From NCBI RefSeq assembly GCF_016545825.1, contig NC_052616.1, forward strand, positions 60,843,278 through 60,907,277: a stretch of DNA of 64,000 nt, given 5' to 3'. The translations under genes were made by a program, and so were the position numbers. Of this stretch, positions 58,184 to 64,000 are shown piece by piece. Each line of letters begins with the position of its first letter. Positions within the stretch are counted from its first letter, which is position 1. The notes beneath the pieces are model-generated. The model made no database searches. It was not told the DNA's origin and saw nothing but the letters and a program-made list of their open reading frames with translations. The stretch comes from Eucalyptus grandis (lineage: Eukaryota > Streptophyta > Magnoliopsida > Myrtales > Myrtaceae).

Positions 58184-59317
58184 GTTACAATAAGTATGTT
58201 TTCCAAAAGAAGTGAGCTTGCAATAGGATCTATGCTCAAGTTAATTTCTTCATATCTGTCGGTCAATTGGGAGAAGTCCCCATGAAAAAGCATAGAGGGT
58301 ACACCTTAGCGAATTGCTTTGAAGGAAAGCTCAACCTCAGAGATGTGTGGTCAGGATATCCAAGTTGGGTTAGATGTGAAGACCATGTGAGAATAGACTT
58401 TTGGAGGAGGAGAAAGAGAAGGGGACCGGGGGGGGGGTGGGGTGGGGTGGTCGGTTGCCCATCTGACTCCTTCACAATTACTTGTGGGGGCACAAGGAAT
58501 AAACTAAGACCATGGGGAGCCTTTAGAAATTATATCTCCTTCACAATTTTTATATTTTAAGGTGCTAGTTAGATAGACTCCTCCCTTCAGACTTATGGAT
58601 CCTTTACATTATGCTGTGCTACTGTGTCCCACGGGTGTCTTACTAATCTGTCTCGGCCGCTGATGGATACGTTTGTGCTGCAACAACTTTATATTAATGC
58701 ACATTCGAGATAGAGATTGGGTAGTACAATTGAAATAGTTTCTTATCATCTGAGTCTTTGTAACGGTTCTCAATTATGTTTCCTGGACCTTGTTTAAGTG
58801 ACTTTGGGTCAACCTAAAACATACTTTCATTCCGTGCTGGAAAAGTTTGTTTCTAGCAAAGAGGGTTATTTAGAATATCAGGTGAAGATACTAGAAACAT
58901 GTCTTTTGGACAGCTATGTGCTGTTCAAAGATGCATCAAACAATAAGATATATCCTTTCCGTTACCTCTTTACCGAGGTGGCAGCAGAAATACTTGTTAT
59001 CGTATATTTGGAAGAAGAATGCTAAAAATGTCCCTTTGTCATCAGAAAATGGAAGCTATAATTTTCCAAGTGTTAGTTACTTTAGTTATGTGCAGATCTC
59101 GTAATTCGCTCATCTTTGATGCACGTTTAAATGCGTTTATTGCTTCCAAAAGTTTTGCTAACCACCGTTCAACCTAACCTTTTGTTGATATCAACCGTGT
59201 TTCCGTAATCAATACCCATAAATTATGTACACGCATTTGTGGGATGTGAATCCTCTACTTCGCACGATATTTTAATGGGTGTCTTATCATATCTCAACCA
59301 TTGGTATCTATTTGTTT
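58184..59317. other. Spacer between the Copia element and copy C
   Basis: No recognised gene. A 75-codon frame at 58798-59025 (FHSVLEKFVSSKEGYLEYQV, KIYPFRYLFTEVAAEILVIV) looks protein-like in composition but matches nothing I know and lacks clear splice context. A G-rich run at 58421-58450 (GGGGACC, then eleven G, then two GTGGGG-type blocks) could form a G-quadruplex. Confidence 0.4.
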
Positions 59318-59729
59318 GAGATAATCATATTATTTAACTTATAATACTTCTACCCAGCATGTTTTTTTAACAATTATTTCTTCTTTTTTCAGCAATCTAT
59401 CTCGAGTGATTCAATCCTGACATTTAAGTAGACAGTTTAGGATTGCACAACTGACCAATAAGTAGACAATTTAGGATTGCATGCAGATTAATGTGTCGTA
59501 TTCTTTAGCTGTTGTTTTTCATTGCTTTGACCCAAAATTTTAAGTCCGAGCCTGCTGTTTGTTTGCATGCGATCCTAAATTGTCTAACTATTGGTAGGGA
59601 GTGAAATCCTAAATTGTCTACGTATTCGTCAGGAGGGGATAATGGATTGCTGAAAAAAGGAGAAATAATGATCAACAAAAGAACTTGTTGGGTAGAGGTA
59701 TTATAAGTTAAATAATGTGATTATCTTAG
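59318..59729. repeat. Long inverted repeat (foldback MITE)
   Basis: The left arm (about 59318-59484) and right arm (about 59565-59729) are reverse complements. Both contain ATAATCANATTATTTAACTT, TTATAATAC, CTACCCA and TTTTTTCAGCAATC in matching order. An ~80-bp loop lies between them. Each arm ends in two copies of a ~30-bp motif (GTAGACAATTTAGGATTGC). The arms are about 80-85% complementary by eye. Flanking target duplication is not clear. Confidence 0.8.
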
Positions 59730-60196
59730 ATAAATTTCAGCCCAAAGAGCTCCGTAATAACCAGGTTTGAAGTAATAACCGTTGGTATTCCTTTGAAGAA
59801 TTAAGATAGTAGACTACATATAGTGTATCAAGTTTTGCATAGATGAATAAATAGGTTTATAAACAAAAGAAGCTATAAATATTCTGAAAAAAGCTATATG
59901 ACAGAAAAACTTGCATTTGTCACAAATTCTTACCAATCCATTGCTATCATCGTGTGATAAATGGGTGTTGTCCTTCTCTGTCTCCCAAATAAAACAAGGA
60001 ATAGGTTTTTGGACTTCATTGTCCTTTTTCCACGTATAATTTCGTCATTTGGAAGAAAAATACAACCCCCCAACCCAAAACAAAAAGAAAAAAAACTCAA
60101 ATAGGAAGATCGACCAAAAAAAGCTTCAAAAGCTAATCCCGATATTGAGCAGAATCAGGCAAAAGAGAAGATCATCGGGCACCACTGCCACCGACC

Positions 60197-60242
60197 AGTC
60201 AATTAGCTCTCACCGAAAACCAAGCCAACCCTGGCCTATAAG
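60197..60242 (+). promoter_or_regulatory. W-box and TATA box of TNL copy C
   Basis: AGTCAA at 60197-60202 (TTGACT on the minus strand) and CCTATAAG at 60235-60242 occupy the same positions relative to each other as in copy B. The flanking GCCACCGACC and GTGTGAGGATGGTC are conserved. WRKY control is a plausible inference. Confidence 0.55.
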
Positions 60243-60325
60243 TGTGAGGATGGTCGATTCAGAGGGCGTGCACGTCGAAGTGACCAAGTTCCTTCGGACG
60301 TGTCTCAAGATCTGCTACACAAACG

Positions 60326-63300
60326 ATGGACATTAGCCACGCCACCAAGCATTCCTCATCCACGTCTAGAGGGCCACTCTATGATGTTTTCCTGAGTTTC
60401 AGGGGGGCAGACACGCGCCATAGATTTGCGGATTGCCTATACAACATGTTGACTTATGCTAGGATTCATGTCTTTAGGGACAAGGAAGAGATGAAGAGCG
60501 GCGAAGAAATCCACCCCCAGCTGATCCAGGCTATCAAGCAGTCCAAGATATCAATACCCGTCATTTCCACTGATTATGGGTCCAGCAAGAGCTGCCTCAT
60601 GGAATTGGAGCAAATGTTAAAGTGCAAGAAAAACGAGAGTCACATCATCATCCCTGTCTTCTATTATGTCGACCCGTCGGATGTACGCAATTGCAGGGGC
60701 TCTTTTAGGAGGTCCATGCAAGGGCACAAGCGCAACCATGAAGGCAAAGTCATTGATTCCTGGAAGTCCGCTCTCCGTCGGATCGGAGAGTTGAATGGAT
60801 ACCATCTCGATGAAACCAGAGAAGTGTAATTTCCACGACACACTCTCGTCTGAGATTACTTTTCTCATGCATCATGCCTACTTTTGCGTAAGATTAACTA
60901 GGTTTAAATCATATCCAATATTATGTTCGTTATCATAACAGTGACAACGGTTGCATCCTTCACAAATACATTTTCTTCCGCTTTTAGTCCTTCTCTTACC
61001 TGCCCTTTTTTATTCTATTTACATGTGGCAGGCCTCATGGCGAGCTCATAAAGCAAATTGTCGGGCAAGTTCTGAAGAAGCTGAAGACGGAGGACCTAAT
61101 TGTGCCGAAACATTTAGTGGGAGTAGATTCTCACGTGCAAGACATAATGGCAAAGCTGAAGGTTAACTACTGCAATAGGCAAGCGGTTAATATTGGGCCC
61201 ACATGTGAAATGTTGTTAATACATGGCATCGCAGGGGTCGGTAAAACGGCCTTGGCGAAACATGTTTATAATCAACTTTATCATCTGTTCGATGCCTGTA
61301 GCTCTCTTGGGCCGATCCCAGCCAAAATTACGCCTCGCGGGGTCTTGTCTCTGCAAAAGAAACTGATTTCCGACCTCCATAATGGAAATGTCCGAAAGTC
61401 TTATAGTTCTGACAATGCTCTGTCTCATATTCAGAACAGGTTTAAAAGAATGAAGATCCTCCTTCTCCTTGACGGTGTGGGAGGTCATGAACAGCTCGGC
61501 GACGTAGTCGGAGAGCTTGATTGGCTTGGCCCAGGGAGCAGGGTCATTCTGACATCCCAAAAACAAGACGTCCTTAAAAAAATCAATGGCGCAGAAAGTT
61601 TTCCCCTTGGACCGTTGAAACAAGACGAAGCTCTGAGATTATTCTGCAGGCATGCTTTTCAAACGGACTCTCCCCGTGAGGAATTCAAGAATCTGTCAAC
61701 AGATATCGTTGCTGCTACCAGCGGGCTACCTTTAGCGCTTCAGATGGTAGGCTCATCTCTGTTTCTTGAGAAATCAAAGAGGGTGTGGAGGGAAACATTG
61801 AGTGAATTGAAAGCAGCTCCACTTGAGCAAGTCGAAACAGCCTTGAACAAGAGCTATACAAACCTAAATGATAAAGAAAGACAGATATTTCTCGACATAG
61901 CATGCTTCTTTGTCGGAATGGACAAGAGAATCCCCTACTACATGTGGGATGACTGTACGTATTCTCCTTCTAAATCAATTCGAGCTCTTCATACCTGGTC
62001 TTTGATAGATATCGGAGAGGATAAGGAACTATGCATGCATGAAATACTGAAGAATTTTGGCCGGGAAATTGTCAAGAATGAGAACAGAGATGAACCTTGC
62101 AAGCGTAGTAGGCTGTGCGACCACGAAGAAGCACTGGATGTGCTAAACAGAAGGAAGGTAACTTCTACGGTCACTGCGCCACATCTTTTCTTCTATAGAT
62201 GCCAGTTGATGCTGTTATTGGTCCCTTCCATTCAATTATTCGTCAAGAGTGATCCTAAAAGACAGCTCTATTTTTTGTCTTAAAGTTAATTTTGTTTTGC
62301 TTGATTTACAGGGTACTAAGAAAGTCAAGGCGCTTGGGCTCGAGTTTTGTGATGAACCTAAAGGGAATAGCAGCTTCGAATGTGATCGATTTGATGGCTT
62401 TCAGCATTTGAGGTTCCTCAAGCTGGATCGGGCTGATATTTGCGGAAACTTTGGGGATCGTCTCTCGAGCTTAAGGTGGCTTGATTGGCGAGGGCGCCCC
62501 AAGATCTTTGATGTTCAATCGCTAAATCTGTATTTGCCAAACTTGTTGATTCTTAATTTGTCGGGGAGTCAGGTTGACAAAGACTGGAGTGGTTGGGACC
62601 TGCTTAACCAGGTGTGGAATGAATCCACAATCTTCGTGCATTTTTTCTTTGACGACGTTCTTCTCAAGAACTAAATATTTACCATCATATCCTATTTATC
62701 TTGCAGACAAGAAAACTGAAAGTCTTGAATCTAACTGGCTGTGTCAAATTGATTGCCACCCCAACATTTCCTACTTCAATGGAACTGGAAATACTTATCC
62801 TGAAAGGTTGCTCTAATTTAGCAATTATAAATGCATCATTTTGTGTACTGAAGAAGCTGGTTTATTTGAATATGAAGGGATGCAGTCTCCTCCATGAATT
62901 GCCAGATTTGGGTCATATGAGAGGTTTGAAAGAGCTTGTGATTGATGAAACTTCCATTTGTCGGATTGATTTCAAAGAAGGTTCTGTGGGGAATCTCAAA
63001 CGTCTCAGTGCTCGCGGTTGCAAACACCTGAAGGAAATGCCCGATTCAATAAAGTACTTGACGTCTCTAAAAAATCTCGCTCTAGATGGCACTGAAATCC
63101 GTACGCTCCGAGAGTCCATCGAGTCACTGAAGAAACTGCAGATACTGTCTCTAAAGAACTGTGGGAGTCTATCCGATCTTCCAGATGGAATAGGGAAGCT
63201 CAGTTCTCTGCAATCCCTAAATTTATCTCAAACTAGGATTCACAAGTTACCTTCTTCAGTCAAGGATTTGAAAGATATGAAAGTGCTTAGGATGAGGGAT

Positions 63301-63579
63301 ACTTTTATACACAAGTTTCCTGAAGTTATACTAAAATTGGAGAAGCTAGAAGAGATAGATTTATCGTCATGCCAGAGATTAGAGTGGAGAAACGACTACG
63401 ACATTGGGACATTGTCATCTTTGGCAATTCTGAAACTGTCTGACACTCGGATTTCTAGCCTACCTCCAAGCATTTCCCGCCTTTCTCGTCTCCGCGAACT
63501 CCATATCTTCGGATGCAACAATCTTAGCCTACCCAAGTTGTCCCCGTTAGTTAAAGTTTTTAGGGATTCGCCTAACTAG
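60326..63579 (+). CDS. TIR-NB-LRR disease resistance protein, copy C (reads intact)
   Basis: Four exons are supported by GT/AG borders and alignment with copy B: 60326-60825, 61032-62157, 62312-62611 and 62707-63579, for 2799 bases and 932 codons. The TIR domain (about residues 18-160) has YDVFLSFRGADTR, the Glu in SKSCLMELEQM expected for NADase activity, and FYYVDPSDVRN. NB-ARC (about 180-480) has P-loop GIAGVGKT (232-239), kinase-2 LLLLDGVGG (311-), RNBS-B GPGSRVILTSQ, SGLPLALQMVG and FLDIACFF. The MHD motif reads MHE (502-504). LRRs fill about 570-920 with LxxLxxLxLxxC/NxL spacing. It is shorter than many TNLs and lacks an obvious post-LRR domain. The protein would sense pathogen effectors in the cytosol or nucleus. 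Both kinase-2 (second Asp to Gly) and MHD (Asp to Glu) are unusual. Confidence 0.88.
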
Positions 63580-63722
63580 ATTCTACCAAGTCTTATTTAC
63601 ACTTTTTTGAATATCTTTTGAATTGTCTATTATTTGTAAATCATTACGGATTTTAGACTATTTTATATTCATGCTGTTCGCTTTTGTAACGAGCTTATCC
63701 TTTGAATTAAAAAAAAAAAAAT

Positions 63723-63971
63723 CTAGAGTTTTTCTTTGCGCATCATGCGTCTTACGAGTTGTGACTCTTTCTTAACCATTCCGACTGGGTCTGTTTCAGA
63801 ATGCCGGATTATGTGTGACAGAGCATATCTATTGCAATCCTCTCCAGAAGTAGGAATCACATCAACGAGATCGATCAAAAGTTCTTGCTTGGAGAAAAGA
63901 TTCCAAACTTTTGACGGGTTGCCTCCAAGAAAACCTGAAAACATTGCATGGATTTGCAATATCTTCAACAT
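63723..63971 (-). other. Conserved minus-strand sequence behind TNL copy C (unidentified)
   Basis: An 82-codon minus frame reads LKILQIHAMFSGFLGGNPSK directly into VWNLFSKQELLIDLVDVIP and then SGEDCNRYALSHIIRH. In copies A and B the same two blocks lie about 500-600 bp apart, so this copy may show the original join or a deletion. The frame reaches the window edge region, and its upstream part is probably outside. No family is recognised. Confidence 0.4.
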
Positions 63972-64000
63972 TGCTCCAACTTATTCTTCACCAATTTCAT

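Overview
This window is nuclear DNA of a dicot plant. It carries TIR-NB-LRR (TNL) resistance genes, which are typical of dicots, and plant-type Ty1/Copia, Ty3/Gypsy and LINE elements. It also holds fragments of plant genes for a DUF1645 protein, GCP3/SPC98 and heavy-metal-associated (HMA) domain proteins. From the style of the GC-rich MULE-like repeats and the TNL subfamily I infer a woody rosid, probably Myrtaceae such as Eucalyptus. That is inference, not something the bases prove.

Layout. 1-14.7 kb is a tandem TNL array. The window opens in the last LRR codons of a broken TNL (copy A). Its 3' flank runs to 4707 and is repeated after the next TNL (copy B, 7368-10499), at 10218-14730. B has at least two frameshifts. 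A DUF1645 pseudogene lies between A and B on the minus strand. 14.8-28.1 kb is a graveyard of Gypsy and Copia gag/LTR pieces and nested MITEs, with two small HMA-domain genes (one probably broken) and an N-terminal GCP3 fragment. 28.1-35.8 kb holds a SIRE-like Copia 3' LTR split by a 1.9-kb solo LTR, followed by its envelope-like ORF, a 100-N assembly gap and a large Gypsy LTR. 36.4-38.4 kb is a 5'-truncated LINE. 40.8-58.2 kb is a Copia element on the minus strand with 254-bp LTRs and an AATAT target duplication. An 11.2-kb chromovirus-like Gypsy (42820-54037, TATTT duplication) sits inside its pol, and an 827-bp GC-rich DNA element sits inside its gag. 59.3-59.7 kb is a long inverted repeat. 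60.3-63.6 kb holds the only TNL that reads intact (copy C, 932 codons in four exons).

How it fits together. The three TNL copies share exon structure, promoter motifs (a W-box and a TATA box in B and C) and a conserved convergent minus-strand sequence just downstream. This suggests the locus grew by tandem duplication of a TNL plus flank, and that retrotransposons then pushed copy C more than 40 kb from A and B. Only copy C and perhaps one HMA gene look potentially functional. No wholly new system can be demonstrated. The best candidates for a second look are the unidentified sequence behind each TNL, the non-canonical NB-ARC motifs, the HMA genes inside the TNL cluster, and the strongly C-to-T biased decay of the Gypsy element.
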